64,000 nt of DNA from Ensifer adhaerens (lineage in GTDB: Bacteria; Pseudomonadota; Alphaproteobacteria; Rhizobiales; Rhizobiaceae). The stretch's first letter is position 1, and each line of letters starts with the position of its first letter. The stretch spans positions 124,001-188,000 of the forward strand of contig NZ_PNFP01000009.1 of assembly GCF_002940685.1 (NCBI RefSeq), given 5' to 3'. Position numbers and translations under genes: made by a program. This document shows, in pieces, positions 17,828 to 27,016 of this stretch. The notes below the pieces were generated by a model. The model did no database searches. It worked only from the letters and a program-made list of their open reading frames with translations, and was not told where the DNA came from.

Positions 17828-18403
17828 ATGCATAGCGTTCCCATTATCGAGACCGACCGCCTCATCCTGCGCCCCTACCGCCGTGACGATTTCCCCGCCT
17901 ATTCCGCGCTGTTCGGCGATGCCGAGGTGATCCGCTATGTCGGCGGGGTGCCGTTTACCCGCGAACAGTCCTGGACGCGGTTCCTGCGCCAGGTCGGCAT
18001 GTGGCACTTTTTCGGCTTCGGCTTCTTTGCCATTCAGGACCGGGAGACCGGGGGCTTTCTCGGCGAGGCCGGCTTCCACGACGTGCACCGCGCCATCACG
18101 CCTTCGCTCGAAGGGACGATGGAAACCGGATGGGCATTGTCACCGAAAGCGCACGGCAAGGGGCTGGCGACGGAAGCCGTCAGTGCGGCGCTCAAATGGG
18201 CCGACCACCAGTTTCCGAAGCTGCGCAAGACCTGCATCATCGACGTCGGAAACCGCGCTTCGATCCGGGTCGCGGAGAAGCACGGCTTCAAGGAATTCTG
18301 GCGAACGACCTATCACGGCAACCACGTGATCATGTTCGAGCGCCACCAGAAAGCGGCAGCCCCGACGAGCGATCGAAGGCCGCGCGCGCACGCCGAAACA
18401 TGA
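17828..18403 (+). CDS. GNAT family N-acetyltransferase (RimJ/RimL-like)
   Basis: Predicted acetyl-CoA-dependent acetyltransferase, 191 residues. It begins with the RimJ/RimL-type TDRLILRPYRRDDFPAY, has GFGFFAIQDRETGGFLGEAG, and the acetyl-CoA loop WALSPKAHGKGLATEAV (motif A, Q/RxxGxG/A type) followed by NRASIRVAEKHGFKE. Substrate could be a protein N terminus or a small amine. It lies 24 nt after the cupin gene. Confidence 0.87.
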   Translation: MHSVPIIETDRLILRPYRRDDFPAYSALFGDAEVIRYVGGVPFTREQSWTRFLRQVGMWHFFGFGFFAIQDRETGGFLGEAGFHDVHRAITPSLEGTMETGWALSPKAHGKGLATEAVSAALKWADHQFPKLRKTCIIDVGNRASIRVAEKHGFKEFWRTTYHGNHVIMFERHQKAAAPTSDRRPRAHAET

Positions 18404-18423
18404 ACAATTTTTAATTGTTTTCC
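18403..18423 (+). terminator. AT-rich hairpin at the end of the GNAT gene
   Basis: AACAATT and AATTGTT arms with a TTT loop, immediately after and touching the TGA stop, followed by a short T run. The stem has few GC pairs, so termination would be weak. Confidence 0.35.
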
Positions 18424-18685
18424 CGATGCCGACGCCTTGGAAAGGGCCACATTCCGGCCCAGCTTCCTAGTCGTTGGCACGACGCGCCCTCCCCAAGAAG
18501 GGAGCAAACGCCGACCAATCAGTCGAAACAGTCCAGCGCTTTTGCTTGCGGGTGAGCACGCCCGCAAACGAACCCTGCTGGCCGCCGCAAAGGGGCGATC
18601 TCAACGGTCCGGAAATCCGCAAGGTTCCGCGTCGCGTAACGGGCCGGCTTGCGCCTCGTTTGCAGGTAAACAAAGGAGCATGACC

Positions 18686-19036
18686 ATGAACCGCATAGCC
18701 AAGCTTTCCGTCATCGCTGCTCTCTCCGCCCTCTCCTTCGGCGGTGTCTCCCACGCTGCGAGCGCGGCCATGAACTGGCCGGCCGAAATCGACCACACCG
18801 TTCGCGACTTCAAGGGCGATCACTTCACGGTCGTTGATGTGGATACGCTCAAGGAATCGAGCCAGACGCGCATGTGGATCGACGAAGCGACGCCGCAACA
18901 GCTTTCGTCGCTGCACGCTGCAGTGAACGCCAACAAGCCGCTGGCAGCCAAGCTGAAGGCCCAAAACGTCGAAATGAACAACATCGCCGGCGCCGAACAG
19001 GCGGCCGATGGCAGCCTGACCTTCTACCTGCGCTGA
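18686..19036 (+). CDS. Small secreted protein of unknown function
   Basis: Predicted periplasmic protein of 116 residues. Start 18686 is chosen because AAGGAG is 7 nt upstream; an ATG at 18680 is too close to it. The signal peptide is MNRIAKLSVIAALSALSF with a likely cleavage after SHAASA. The mature part has WPAEIDHTVRDFKGDHFTVV and ends SLTFYLR; it lacks Cys and any motif I recognise. It stands alone between the GNAT gene and a strong terminator that faces ribE. Confidence 0.75.
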   Translation: MNRIAKLSVIAALSALSFGGVSHAASAAMNWPAEIDHTVRDFKGDHFTVVDVDTLKESSQTRMWIDEATPQQLSSLHAAVNANKPLAAKLKAQNVEMNNIAGAEQAADGSLTFYLR

Positions 19037-19062
19037 ATGTTCAGCACCCCTTAAAACACGAG

Positions 19063-19085
19063 CCGCCCCCGAACGGGGGCGGTTT
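19063..19085. terminator. Intrinsic terminator between the secreted-protein gene and ribE
   Basis: Perfect 9-bp GC stem CCGCCCCCG/CGGGGGCGG with an AA loop followed by TTT, lying between convergent genes. The T run favours the plus-strand gene. Confidence 0.8.
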
Positions 19086-19110
19086 GCATTCGGGCATCGG
19101 AAAAGAACGC

Positions 19111-19731
19111 TTATGCCGGCTTCGGCGTCGGGAATTCTGCGAGGCGCGCCGCATAGCGGGCCATGGTATCGACCTCGAAGTTGACGGAATCGCCGGCCTT
19201 GCGCTCGCCCCAGGTCGTAACCTCCAGCGAATGGCGGATCAAAAGCACGTCGAATTCGGCGCCGTCCACCTTGTTGACCGTGAGCGACGTGCCGTCCAGT
19301 GCGACGGATCCCTTCGGCGCCACGAACTTCGCCAGATGCTCGGGCGCCCGCAGGCGAAAGCGCACGGCATCGCCTTCGGGTTCCACGGAAAGGATTTCTG
19401 CCTTGTCGTCGACATGGCCGGAGACCAGATGGCCGCCGAGCTCGTCGCCGATCTTCAAGGACCGTTCGAGATTGATGCGCGTGCCTTTCGCCCAGCCGGC
19501 GATCGTCGTCAATCGCAGCGCCTCTTCCCAGGCCTCGACCTCGAACCAGCGTTCGTTGCTGCCGGCTTCAGGCAGGGCGGTCACCGTCAGGCACACGCCG
19601 GAATGGGCGATCGAGGCGCCCATGTCGATCGTCTTCGGATCGTAGCGCGTGGCGATACGCAGCTTGATGCCTTCTTTCAGCGGGGTGACGGCATCGACGG
19701 TGCCGATGTCAGTAACAATGCCTGTGAACAT
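19111..19731 (-). CDS. ribE: Riboflavin synthase alpha subunit
   Basis: Last step of riboflavin synthesis: dismutation of two ribityllumazine molecules. It is 206 residues with the canonical N terminus MFTGIVTDIG and two lumazine-binding repeats; the first has GASIAHSGVCLTV, the second GSVALDGTSLTVN and FDVLLIRHSLEVT. Its start codon overlaps the ribD stop by 1 nt (TGATG). It follows ribD in the nrdR-ribD-ribE run. Confidence 0.96.
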   Translation of the reverse strand: MFTGIVTDIGTVDAVTPLKEGIKLRIATRYDPKTIDMGASIAHSGVCLTVTALPEAGSNERWFEVEAWEEALRLTTIAGWAKGTRINLERSLKIGDELGGHLVSGHVDDKAEILSVEPEGDAVRFRLRAPEHLAKFVAPKGSVALDGTSLTVNKVDGAEFDVLLIRHSLEVTTWGERKAGDSVNFEVDTMARYAARLAEFPTPKPA

Positions 19732-20840
19732 CAGTTCTCTCTTTCGTATTCCTCGAACAGATCGTCGCCGTAGCGCGCTTCGGTGACACGCCTGAAGCCT
19801 TTGGGCACGGACTTACGATCAAATGGGGATGCAATGCCGTTTTCGCCAATCGTCAGCGGACCGGTGTATAGGTGGATGCGGTCGACAAGATCCGCATCGA
19901 GAAAGGCGCGTGCAGCGACAGCACCGCCTTCGACCATCAGCGAGGAGATGCCGCGGGAAGCGAGTGCCGCAAGAAGGTCGGCGATCGAACCAGCTTCGAG
20001 CACCTCGACACCGGAGGCCTCCAGGGCCGCCTTACGTGCTGCTCGGCCGTCATCGACGTCCGCATCCGCATCGCCGGAACCGTCGCTGGAGACCACGATA
20101 ACGGGGACCTCCCGCGCCGTTAACACGAGCTTGGAGGAAAGCGGCAGATCGAGCCGGCGGTCGAGAACGATGCGCAGCGGCGAACGATGTTCGAGCCCCG
20201 GCAAGCGCACGGTCAATTCCGGGTCGTCAGCCGCAGCCGTGCCGATCCCGACCAGGATCGCGTCGGTCTCAGCCCGCAGCATCTGCACCTGCCCGCGAGA
20301 AATCGGACCGGTGATGCGCACTTGCCCCTCGCCCCTACGGCCGATCATGCCGTCGGCCGAAACCGCAAGCTTGAGAGTCACATAGGGACGTCGGCTGACC
20401 TGGCGCATGAGGTAGGCTTCAAGCGCGTGATGCCCTTCCTCGGGGAGCACACCGATATCGACGGTGATGCCGGCATCCCGCAGGCGCACGACGCCACGCC
20501 CGGCGACCCGCACGTCCGGATCGAGGATCGAAATCACCACGCGCGATATGCCGGAGGCGACGAGCGCATCGGCGCAAGGCGGCGTCTTGCCGTGATGGGA
20601 GCAAGGCTCCAGCGTCACGTAGGCCGTAGCACCCCTCGCCTTCTCGCCGGCCTCCGTCAGTGCCTGGGTTTCGGCATGGGGGCGGCCGCTTCGCGCAGTT
20701 ACGGCCCGGCCGACGATAACACCGTCCTTGACGATCAGGCAGGCAACGGAGGGATTGGTGGATGTCTGTCCGAGATGGTGGCGAGCCAGCCTCAGCGCCG
20801 CGGCCATGAACCTCTCGTCTTCACGGTTGGGCGCTGTCAT
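19731..20840 (-). CDS. ribD: Bifunctional riboflavin biosynthesis deaminase/reductase
   Basis: Two steps of the pathway: deaminates the pyrimidine intermediate, then reduces its ribosyl side chain with NADPH. It is 369 residues. The N-terminal zinc deaminase has HAETQAL and PCSHHGKTPPCADAL (about 49-90). The C-terminal reductase begins at RPYVTLKLAVSADGMIG and includes ILVGIGTAAADDPELTVR and SLMVEGG. nrdR is upstream by 18 nt and ribE follows with a 1-nt overlap. Confidence 0.96.
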   Translation of the reverse strand: MTAPNREDERFMAAALRLARHHLGQTSTNPSVACLIVKDGVIVGRAVTARSGRPHAETQALTEAGEKARGATAYVTLEPCSHHGKTPPCADALVASGISRVVISILDPDVRVAGRGVVRLRDAGITVDIGVLPEEGHHALEAYLMRQVSRRPYVTLKLAVSADGMIGRRGEGQVRITGPISRGQVQMLRAETDAILVGIGTAAADDPELTVRLPGLEHRSPLRIVLDRRLDLPLSSKLVLTAREVPVIVVSSDGSGDADADVDDGRAARKAALEASGVEVLEAGSIADLLAALASRGISSLMVEGGAVAARAFLDADLVDRIHLYTGPLTIGENGIASPFDRKSVPKGFRRVTEARYGDDLFEEYEREN

Positions 20841-20858
20841 GGCTCTATCCAGCGTAAT

Positions 20859-21332
20859 CTACTCGCCGGGATCGCGCGCGATCTTGGCGCTGATCTCGGT
20901 GATGACCTTCTCGAAATCCTCCGCGTGGGAGAAATCTCGATAGACCGAAGCGTAGCGCACGAAGGCCACGTCATCGAGGCTCTTCAGCGCTTCGAGCACC
21001 TGCAGGCCGATTTCTTCCGAGGGGATCTCGGTCTCGCCGGAGCTTTCGAGACGACGGACGATGCCGGAAACCGCCCGCTCGATGCGGTCGCGATCGACCG
21101 GGCGCTTGCGCAGCGCAATCTCGAAGGACCGCAGAAGCTTGTCCCGGTCGAAAGGAACCTTCCGACCGGTTTTCTTGATGATCATCAGTTCACGCAACTG
21201 CACCCGTTCGAAGGTCGTGAAACGACCTCCGCAATCCGGACAAATCCGGCGGCGGCGAATGGCGTTCCCGTCCTCTGCCGGACGGCTGTCCTTCACCTGA
21301 CTGTCTTCAGAACCGCAATAGGGGCAGCGCAT
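20859..21332 (-). CDS. nrdR: Transcriptional repressor NrdR
   Basis: ATP/dATP-sensing repressor of ribonucleotide reductase genes, 157 residues. The N-terminal zinc ribbon has [13 protein letters not shown] and CPDCGGRF, followed by the ATP-cone domain (about 49-139) starting [17 protein letters not shown]. It lies 10 nt after glyA on the same strand, the standard glyA-nrdR-ribD order in alphaproteobacteria. Confidence 0.97.
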   Translation of the reverse strand: MRCPYCGSEDSQVKDSRPAEDGNAIRRRRICPDCGGRFTTFERVQLRELMIIKKTGRKVPFDRDKLLRSFEIALRKRPVDRDRIERAVSGIVRRLESSGETEIPSEEIGLQVLEALKSLDDVAFVRYASVYRDFSHAEDFEKVITEISAKIARDPGE

Positions 21333-21342
21333 GAGCGACCGA

Positions 21343-22638
21343 TCACATGTAGCCGTACATGGGGAAGCGGTCGGTCAGCTTGACGACCTTGTCGCGCACG
21401 CCGGCTTCGACGGCGGCATTGCCCTCGTCCGAGTTGGCGACCTTCAGGCCGTCAAGAACCTCGACGATCCGCTCGCCGATTTCCTTGAACTCGGCTTCCT
21501 TGAAGCCACGGGTCGTGCCGGCCGGCGTGCCGAGACGGACGCCCGAGGTGACGAAGGGCTTTTCAGGATCGAACGGGATGCCGTTCTTGTTGCAGGTGAT
21601 GAAGGCACGGCCAAGGGCGGCTTCCGCGCGCTTGCCGGTTGCGTTCTTCTTGCGCAGGTCGACGAGCATCAGGTGGTTGTCCGTGCCGCCCGATACGATG
21701 TCGAGGCCATTGGCCTTCAGCGTTTCGGCGAGCGTGCGGGCGTTCTTGACGACCTGAGCCGCGTAGTCCTTGAACGACGGCTGCAGCGCTTCGCCGAGTG
21801 CCACGGCCTTGGCGGCGATGACGTGCATCAGCGGACCGCCCTGAAGGCCCGGGAAGACAGCCGAGTTGATCTTCTTGGCGATATCCTCGTCGTTGGTCAG
21901 AACCATGCCGCCGCGCGGGCCGCGGAGCGACTTGTGCGTCGTCGTCGTTGCAACGTGGCAATGCGGGAACGGCGACGGATGCTGGCCACCGGCAACGAGA
22001 CCAGCGATGTGCGCCATGTCGACCATCAGCCAGGCGCCGACTTCGTCGGCGATCTCGCGGAAGCGCTTCCAGTCCCAGATGCGCGAGTAAGCGGTGCCGC
22101 CAGCGATGATCAGCTTCGGCTTGTGCTTGCGCGCCTGCTCGGCGACGTTGTCCATGTCGAGCAGGTGATCGTCTTCACGCACGCCGTAGGAGACGACGTT
22201 GAACCACTTGCCGGACATGTTGACCGGCGAACCGTGCGTCAGGTGGCCGCCCGAGTTGAGGTCGAGGCCCATGAAGGTGTCACCCGGCTGCAGGAGCGCC
22301 AGAAACACCGCCTGGTTCATCTGCGAACCGGAGTTCGGCTGAACGTTGGCGAAGTTGACGCCGAAGAGCTTCTTGGCGCGCTCGATCGCCAGTTCCTCGG
22401 CGATGTCGACGAACTGGCAGCCGCCGTAGTAGCGCTTGCCCGGGTAGCCCTCGGCATATTTGTTGGTCATGATCGAGCCCTGGGCTTCGAGCACGGCGCG
22501 CGAAACGATGTTTTCCGAGGCGATCAGCTCGATCTCGTGGCGCTGACGACCCAGCTCCTTCTCGATCGCACCAAAGATGTCCGGATCGCTGTCGGCCAGA
22601 GAGCGGGTGAAGAAGGCGTCATTCGTCTGTTCAGTCAT
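21343..22638 (-). CDS. glyA: Serine hydroxymethyltransferase
   Basis: PLP enzyme that interconverts serine and glycine and supplies one-carbon units to tetrahydrofolate. It is 431 residues. The PLP lysine is Lys236 in [10 protein letters not shown]; other marks are [31 protein letters not shown] and [17 protein letters not shown] lies upstream of the ATG. It is the first gene of glyA-nrdR-ribD-ribE, tying folate, purine and flavin supply together. Confidence 0.97.
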   Translation of the reverse strand: MTEQTNDAFFTRSLADSDPDIFGAIEKELGRQRHEIELIASENIVSRAVLEAQGSIMTNKYAEGYPGKRYYGGCQFVDIAEELAIERAKKLFGVNFANVQPNSGSQMNQAVFLALLQPGDTFMGLDLNSGGHLTHGSPVNMSGKWFNVVSYGVREDDHLLDMDNVAEQARKHKPKLIIAGGTAYSRIWDWKRFREIADEVGAWLMVDMAHIAGLVAGGQHPSPFPHCHVATTTTHKSLRGPRGGMVLTNDEDIAKKINSAVFPGLQGGPLMHVIAAKAVALGEALQPSFKDYAAQVVKNARTLAETLKANGLDIVSGGTDNHLMLVDLRKKNATGKRAEAALGRAFITCNKNGIPFDPEKPFVTSGVRLGTPAGTTRGFKEAEFKEIGERIVEVLDGLKVANSDEGNAAVEAGVRDKVVKLTDRFPMYGYM

Positions 22639-22764
22639 CGGCGCGAGGCTCCTCTCAAGGGTGGCAGTTCTTTAGCTTCCTCGCACGGCGAGAGCAATAT
22701 CCGCTGTGCGGTTTGCGTCATTTCCCCCATCTGCCGCGCCGAAATATCGCGGGGCTCAGCCCAT

Positions 22765-22796
22765 GAAAAAGCCGCGCTCCCAAGGGAAACGCGGCT
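22765..22796 (-). terminator. Intrinsic terminator of the L,D-transpeptidase gene
   Basis: Read on the minus strand, arms AGCCGCG and CGCGGCT enclose an inner TCCC/GGGA pair and are followed by TTTTT. It lies 27 nt after the ldtP stop. Confidence 0.9.
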
Positions 22797-22822
22797 CGAA
22801 GGATTCCGTGTCGCAAATTCGC

Positions 22823-24151
22823 TTATTGCGGCAAGGCGTCCTGGTCGACCGAGCCGGGCGACTGCTCGACGCCATAGGGGGTCTGAAGCGCCAGTTCGGT
22901 GGCACCGTCGCGCTGATAGATATCGTCGCGGAACTGCACCACGCCGTCCTTGGCGGACCATGCGGAGATATAGGTGAAGTACACGGGTACTTCCTCGGAA
23001 AGCGTGATCGGCGTGTTGACGCCGGTCTTGATCGTCGCCTCGATCTGCTGGCGCGACCAGCCGGGCGTATCCTTGAGCAGCCAGGTCGAAAGGTCGCGCA
23101 CGTTCTGTACGCGCACGCAGCCGGACGATTCGAAGCGCATCAGCTTGTTGAACAGGCCCTGCTGCGGCGTGTCGTGCATGTAGACCTGATGCTCGTTGTG
23201 GAAGTTGATCTTCGTCGAGGACATCGCGTTGATCTTGCCCGGGTCCTGGCGGAACATCAGATTCGGCGCCTTCTCGGCGTTCCAGTCGACCGTTTCCGGC
23301 GACACTTCGCCGCCGCTGCCGTCGAACAGACGGATCGAGTTGCGCGCCAGATAGGTCGGATCCTTGCGCATCAGCGGCATGATGTCCTTCTGGATGATCG
23401 AGCGCGGCGCGGTCCAGTAGGGGTTGAGGATGACCTCGTAGATCTTCGAGTTGAGGATCGGCGACTGGCGGTCGATCTTGCCGACGATCGCCGTGTGGCG
23501 CAGCGCGACGCGGCCATTTTCGACGGCCTCGATATAGGCGGCCGGAATGTTGACCATCACATAGCGGCGGCCAAGGTCGCCCGACATCGACTGCAGGCGA
23601 ACCAGGTTGGTCTGGAGCTGGCCGAGACGGGTATTGGCGTCGACATTGATCGCCTTCAGCGTGTACTCGCCGATGACGCCGTCTGCAGGCAGGCCGTGGC
23701 GCGCCTGGAAGCGCTTGACCGCGCCTTCGACATAAGAGTCGAAGGACGAGGAAACGCCGGCGGAGCGCGGCAGGTCGCCGGAAACCATCAGGCGCTGGCG
23801 CAGTTGCTGCACCGACGGGTCGGTGACGCCGAGCTCGAGCTTGGCGCTGGTCTGAACCATCGGCCAGCCGCCCTGCGAAACGATGTTCTGGTAGTCGAAG
23901 ATCGCCTGCTGCACGTGGGCAATCGTCTCGGTCCCGAAGACCGGGGTGTTGGAGACGACGGTCGTTGCGGTGCGCGAGGCCCCTTTCGCGTCAAACTGGT
24001 CGTCCCAGGAGCCGCGACGCGGCGAATTGATGATCTCGTTCAGGGCGTCCTGCGCACTTGCTGCGCCAGCGACTGCCACGGCGCCGAAGGTCGCCGCCGA
24101 GCGCAGAAAGGCGCGGCGCGAGAATGCATCAATTCCATTCTTTTTCGACAT
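22823..24151 (-). CDS. ldtP: L,D-transpeptidase (YkuD/YcbB type) with predicted Tat signal
   Basis: Periplasmic enzyme that forms 3-3 crosslinks in peptidoglycan or attaches proteins to it. From the ATG at 24151 (AGGAA upstream) the protein has 442 residues. The N terminus carries a twin-arginine motif SRRAFLRS (Arg12, Arg13) and a hydrophobic stretch ending ASAQD. A peptidoglycan-binding helix bundle (YVEGAVKRFQARHGLPADG, about 140-158) precedes the YkuD domain with His326 and the catalytic SGCVR (Cys345). The symbol follows the ldtR-ldtP pair described in Liberibacter and Sinorhizobium. The regulator gene lies upstream on the same strand, separated by 496 nt. Confidence 0.88.
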   Translation of the reverse strand: MSKKNGIDAFSRRAFLRSAATFGAVAVAGAASAQDALNEIINSPRRGSWDDQFDAKGASRTATTVVSNTPVFGTETIAHVQQAIFDYQNIVSQGGWPMVQTSAKLELGVTDPSVQQLRQRLMVSGDLPRSAGVSSSFDSYVEGAVKRFQARHGLPADGVIGEYTLKAINVDANTRLGQLQTNLVRLQSMSGDLGRRYVMVNIPAAYIEAVENGRVALRHTAIVGKIDRQSPILNSKIYEVILNPYWTAPRSIIQKDIMPLMRKDPTYLARNSIRLFDGSGGEVSPETVDWNAEKAPNLMFRQDPGKINAMSSTKINFHNEHQVYMHDTPQQGLFNKLMRFESSGCVRVQNVRDLSTWLLKDTPGWSRQQIEATIKTGVNTPITLSEEVPVYFTYISAWSAKDGVVQFRDDIYQRDGATELALQTPYGVEQSPGSVDQDALPQ

Positions 24152-24647
24152 ATTCCTACCATCCCAATGCGTCGGCACGCGCCCTATGCGCTGACACGCA
24201 CGTTGCCGGAGCCCTAACACGATCGTGGTTAACAAAGGTCAACCAACGAGCCACCCTGCCCTCACATGTCTTCACGATGCCGCGAGTGAGGACCCTCATT
24301 CGGCAGGCGAAACGCGAAACGAATCCACACTCAAGAAAACGCGTGGCCGCAGCTACCGCATGTCGTCGTCGCTGTCACAGCAATATGGCCAATTCGTGTC
24401 TCGGACAGGCCGCGCAGGAAGATGGCATGCCTTTTGCTTTTCACCGGGAGACGCGGGACCGCGGATGAGCCGCAAACGACAACATTTTGATTTGCTAATA
24501 CTTTTCGTTTGGAAAATCGCGCGAGCGCCGGAATGGAGCGCATCAGCGGTGCAGCTTTTCGGCAACAGAACAAAGGTGGCCACAAATGGCAAAGGTCGGA
24601 CACGCAGGGATTGCGCCCGACCCTTGAACTGGAGGTTTTTTGCCTGA
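24152..24647. other. 496-nt region between ldtR and the L,D-transpeptidase gene
   Basis: Holds no convincing gene. It presumably contains the ldtP promoter and any LdtR-binding site. The most distinct part is an AT-rich stretch at about 24478-24522, with ACATTTTGATTTGC and TTTTCGTTTGG, in otherwise GC-rich DNA. It is unusually long for an intergenic gap in this window. Confidence 0.5.
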
Positions 24648-25160
24648 TCAGAGGCGATACATGATCGAGTCGTTCCAGAAGCGATCGAGGCGCTGCAGGA
24701 GCTTGTTCATCTGGGTGAACTCGTCCGAACCGATGCCGCCGACCTTCTGGATCGAGCCGATGTGGCGCTCGTAGAGCTTGGCGACGGTCTCGGCGATTTC
24801 CTGGCCGTCTTCCGTCAGGCTGATGCGGACCGAACGGCGGTCGACGCGGGAGCGCTGGTGGTTGATCAGGCCGAGGTCGACGAGCTTCTTGACGTTGTAG
24901 GAAACGTTCGAGCCGAGGTAGTAGCCGCGGGAGCGAAGTTCGCCGGCGGTCAGTTCCGAGTTGCCGATGTTGAAGAGCAACAGGGCCTGGACGGCGTTGA
25001 CGTCGCTGCGACCTTCACGGTCGAACTCGTCCTTGATGACGTCGAGCAGACGGCGGTGCAGGCGCTCGACGAGGTGAAGGGATTCCATGTAGAGACCGCG
25101 GATGGTTTCTTCCTGAGGGTCTCGGGACGCAGCGACCTGCGGCTTCATCTTGGTGTTCAT
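24648..25160 (-). CDS. ldtR: MarR-family regulator LdtR
   Basis: Winged-helix transcription regulator of 170 residues. The MarR core includes VNAVQALLLFNIGNSELTAG, the recognition region RGYYLGSNVSYNVKKLVDLG and the wing HQRSRVDRRSVRISLTEDG. This long-known rhizobial protein corresponds to LdtR, which activates an L,D-transpeptidase gene and affects osmotic stress tolerance and motility in the organisms studied; that link is from the literature on the family, and the neighbour here is indeed an L,D-transpeptidase gene. Recognition is by sequence recall and context. Confidence 0.85.
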   Translation of the reverse strand: MNTKMKPQVAASRDPQEETIRGLYMESLHLVERLHRRLLDVIKDEFDREGRSDVNAVQALLLFNIGNSELTAGELRSRGYYLGSNVSYNVKKLVDLGLINHQRSRVDRRSVRISLTEDGQEIAETVAKLYERHIGSIQKVGGIGSDEFTQMNKLLQRLDRFWNDSIMYRL

Positions 25161-25238
25161 TTGACTGCCTCACTGTTTTGTTTGGCGGTGTCTGTTTGTC
25201 TTCCCGCCTTGAGTGAGACCCTATCGAATACGTCTAAA

Positions 25239-25266
25239 ATTCTACTTAAACCGCAGCCTTAACAAG
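25239..25266 (-). promoter_or_regulatory. Candidate ldtR promoter
   Basis: On the minus strand CTTGTT (25261-25266) and TAGAAT (25239-25244) are 16 nt apart, about 80 nt before the ldtR start. The -10 matches TATAAT at five of six positions. The surrounding sequence is AT-rich. Confidence 0.45.
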
Positions 25267-25290
25267 AGCTTGCCATTTGGCGACCCTGTC

Positions 25291-25728
25291 TCAGGGTGAA
25301 TCAACCCTTACCTGCCTTGCCAGCCGCCAGCGCTGATAGAAGATCGCCGCGCGGAACAGAACGAAGGTGACGGCGACCGCCGCATGCAGCACGACCAGCA
25401 GCGGACGGGTGCCGAAACTGGCCGGATAGAACTCGTACATGGCGATCTCGATCGCCGCGGCAACCACCCAGACGACCGGCCCCCAGGAGACGAGCAGCCA
25501 CAGGCCAAGGGCGGCAACCGGATAGATGACGGCAAGCGCCGTTGCGGCCGCGCGCCATTCGGGCGACAGGAGATCGAAGCGCCCGGCGCCGCCATGGGAA
25601 AAGCCGATCAGCATGGCCCAGTAGTTCAGCGCGAACCAGATGCATGAGGCGGAGACCAGACGCAGGAAGAGACCGAAGAGGATCTCGGTCAGCGACGGTT
25701 TCGGCACATGGGCAGAATCATGAAGCAT
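25291..25728 (-). CDS. Small membrane protein of unknown function (DUF6163-like)
   Basis: Predicted inner-membrane protein of 145 residues with four hydrophobic segments: ILFGLFLRLVSASCIWFAL, a second near AAATALAVIYPVAALGLWLLV, a third near VVWVVAAAIEIAMYEF and a fourth near LVVLHAAVAVTFVLFRAAIF. The start at 25728 gives a short cytoplasmic N terminus. It looks like the conserved rhizobial protein found beside hemB, here divergent from it. No catalytic motif is visible and no function is known to me. Confidence 0.75.
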   Translation of the reverse strand: MLHDSAHVPKPSLTEILFGLFLRLVSASCIWFALNYWAMLIGFSHGGAGRFDLLSPEWRAAATALAVIYPVAALGLWLLVSWGPVVWVVAAAIEIAMYEFYPASFGTRPLLVVLHAAVAVTFVLFRAAIFYQRWRLARQVRVDSP

Positions 25729-25911
25729 GGCCGGCAAGATAGGGCGGGACTTTCCTATCCGCCAGCGGCATCGCGGCCTCCCCTGCCCCATGGTCGCGCC
25801 TGAAGAGAAGAAATGCCGCAGCCCCCATGCCGGGCGCGCGGTTCCCAATGGCAGCTGCCCCGTGATAAAGCGCTTGGCCATCGACGATTTTCACGGGAAA
25901 GGCGCGGCGCG

Positions 25912-26928
25912 ATGAACGACAGGACAAATCTTGTGGACAGGATCACCGGCCACCGCCGCATGCGCCGCAACCGCAAGGCCGACTGGACGCGGCGGCTGGT
26001 GCAGGAAAACCGCCTCACCGTCGACGATCTGATCTGGCCGATCTTCATTGTGCCGGGCGAAAACATCGTTCAGCCGATCGACGCGATGCCGGGCGTCAAC
26101 CGCATGAGCATCGACAAGGCGGTCGAAGCGGTGAAGGAAGCGGCCGACCTCGGCATCCCGGCGATTGCGACCTTCCCCAACATCGACCTGTCGCTGCGCG
26201 ACGAGACCGGCTCGAACAGCCTTGCGGCCGACAACCTGATCAACCAGGCGACCCGCGCCTTCAAGAAGGCCGTGCCCGAGATCGGCATCATTACCGACGT
26301 CGCGCTCGATCCCTTCACCAGCCACGGCCATGACGGCATCCTGCGCAACGGCGAGATCGTCAACGACGAGACGGTGGAAACGATCGCCCGGGCGGCGGTC
26401 GCCCAGGCCGACGCCGGCTCCGACATCATCGCGCCCTCCGACATGATGGACGGACGCATCGGCGCCATCCGCCAGGCGCTCGACGCTGCCGGCCACCAGA
26501 ATGTCGGCATCATGTCCTATGCGACGAAGTTCGCCTCCGGCTTCTATGGCCCCTATCGCGAGGCGATCGGCACCGGCGGTCTGCTGAAGGGCGACAAGAA
26601 GACCTATTACATCGACCCGGCCAACGGCACCGAAGCGATCCGCGACGCAGCACTCGACGTCGAGGAAGGCGCCGACATGCTGATGGTGAAGCCGGGCCTT
26701 CCCTATCTCGACATCTGCTGGCGGATGAAGGAGGCCTTCGGCCTTCCGGTCTTCGCCTATCAGGTTTCGGGCGAATACTCGCAGGTAAAGGCCGCCGCCG
26801 CCAATGGCTGGATCGACGGAGAGAAGGTGATGCTCGAAACGCTGCTCGCCTTCAAGCGCGCCGGCTGCGACGGCATCCTCAGCTACTTCGCCGTCGAAGT
26901 GGCGCGCATTCTCGCCAAGGGCCGCTGA
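25912..26928 (+). CDS. hemB: Delta-aminolevulinic acid dehydratase (porphobilinogen synthase)
   Basis: Second common step of haem synthesis: condenses two 5-aminolevulinate molecules into porphobilinogen. From the ATG at 25912 it is 338 residues. Both active-site lysines are in view: YATKFASGFYGPYREA and ADMLMVKPGLPYLD. IIAPSDMMDGRIGAIR and the C-terminal YQVSGEYSQVKAAA are typical. The metal region has Asp rather than the Cys triad, as in other alphaproteobacterial magnesium-type enzymes. The RDD gene follows downstream. Confidence 0.97.
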   Translation: MNDRTNLVDRITGHRRMRRNRKADWTRRLVQENRLTVDDLIWPIFIVPGENIVQPIDAMPGVNRMSIDKAVEAVKEAADLGIPAIATFPNIDLSLRDETGSNSLAADNLINQATRAFKKAVPEIGIITDVALDPFTSHGHDGILRNGEIVNDETVETIARAAVAQADAGSDIIAPSDMMDGRIGAIRQALDAAGHQNVGIMSYATKFASGFYGPYREAIGTGGLLKGDKKTYYIDPANGTEAIRDAALDVEEGADMLMVKPGLPYLDICWRMKEAFGLPVFAYQVSGEYSQVKAAAANGWIDGEKVMLETLLAFKRAGCDGILSYFAVEVARILAKGR

Positions 26929-27016
26929 AACACACCGCTTGATCCCGGCCGCGATCCTTGTTTTGCAGGGAATGCCATCCCATATTCGTCCTGCAACCAA
27001 ACGAGGCTTTTGACCG

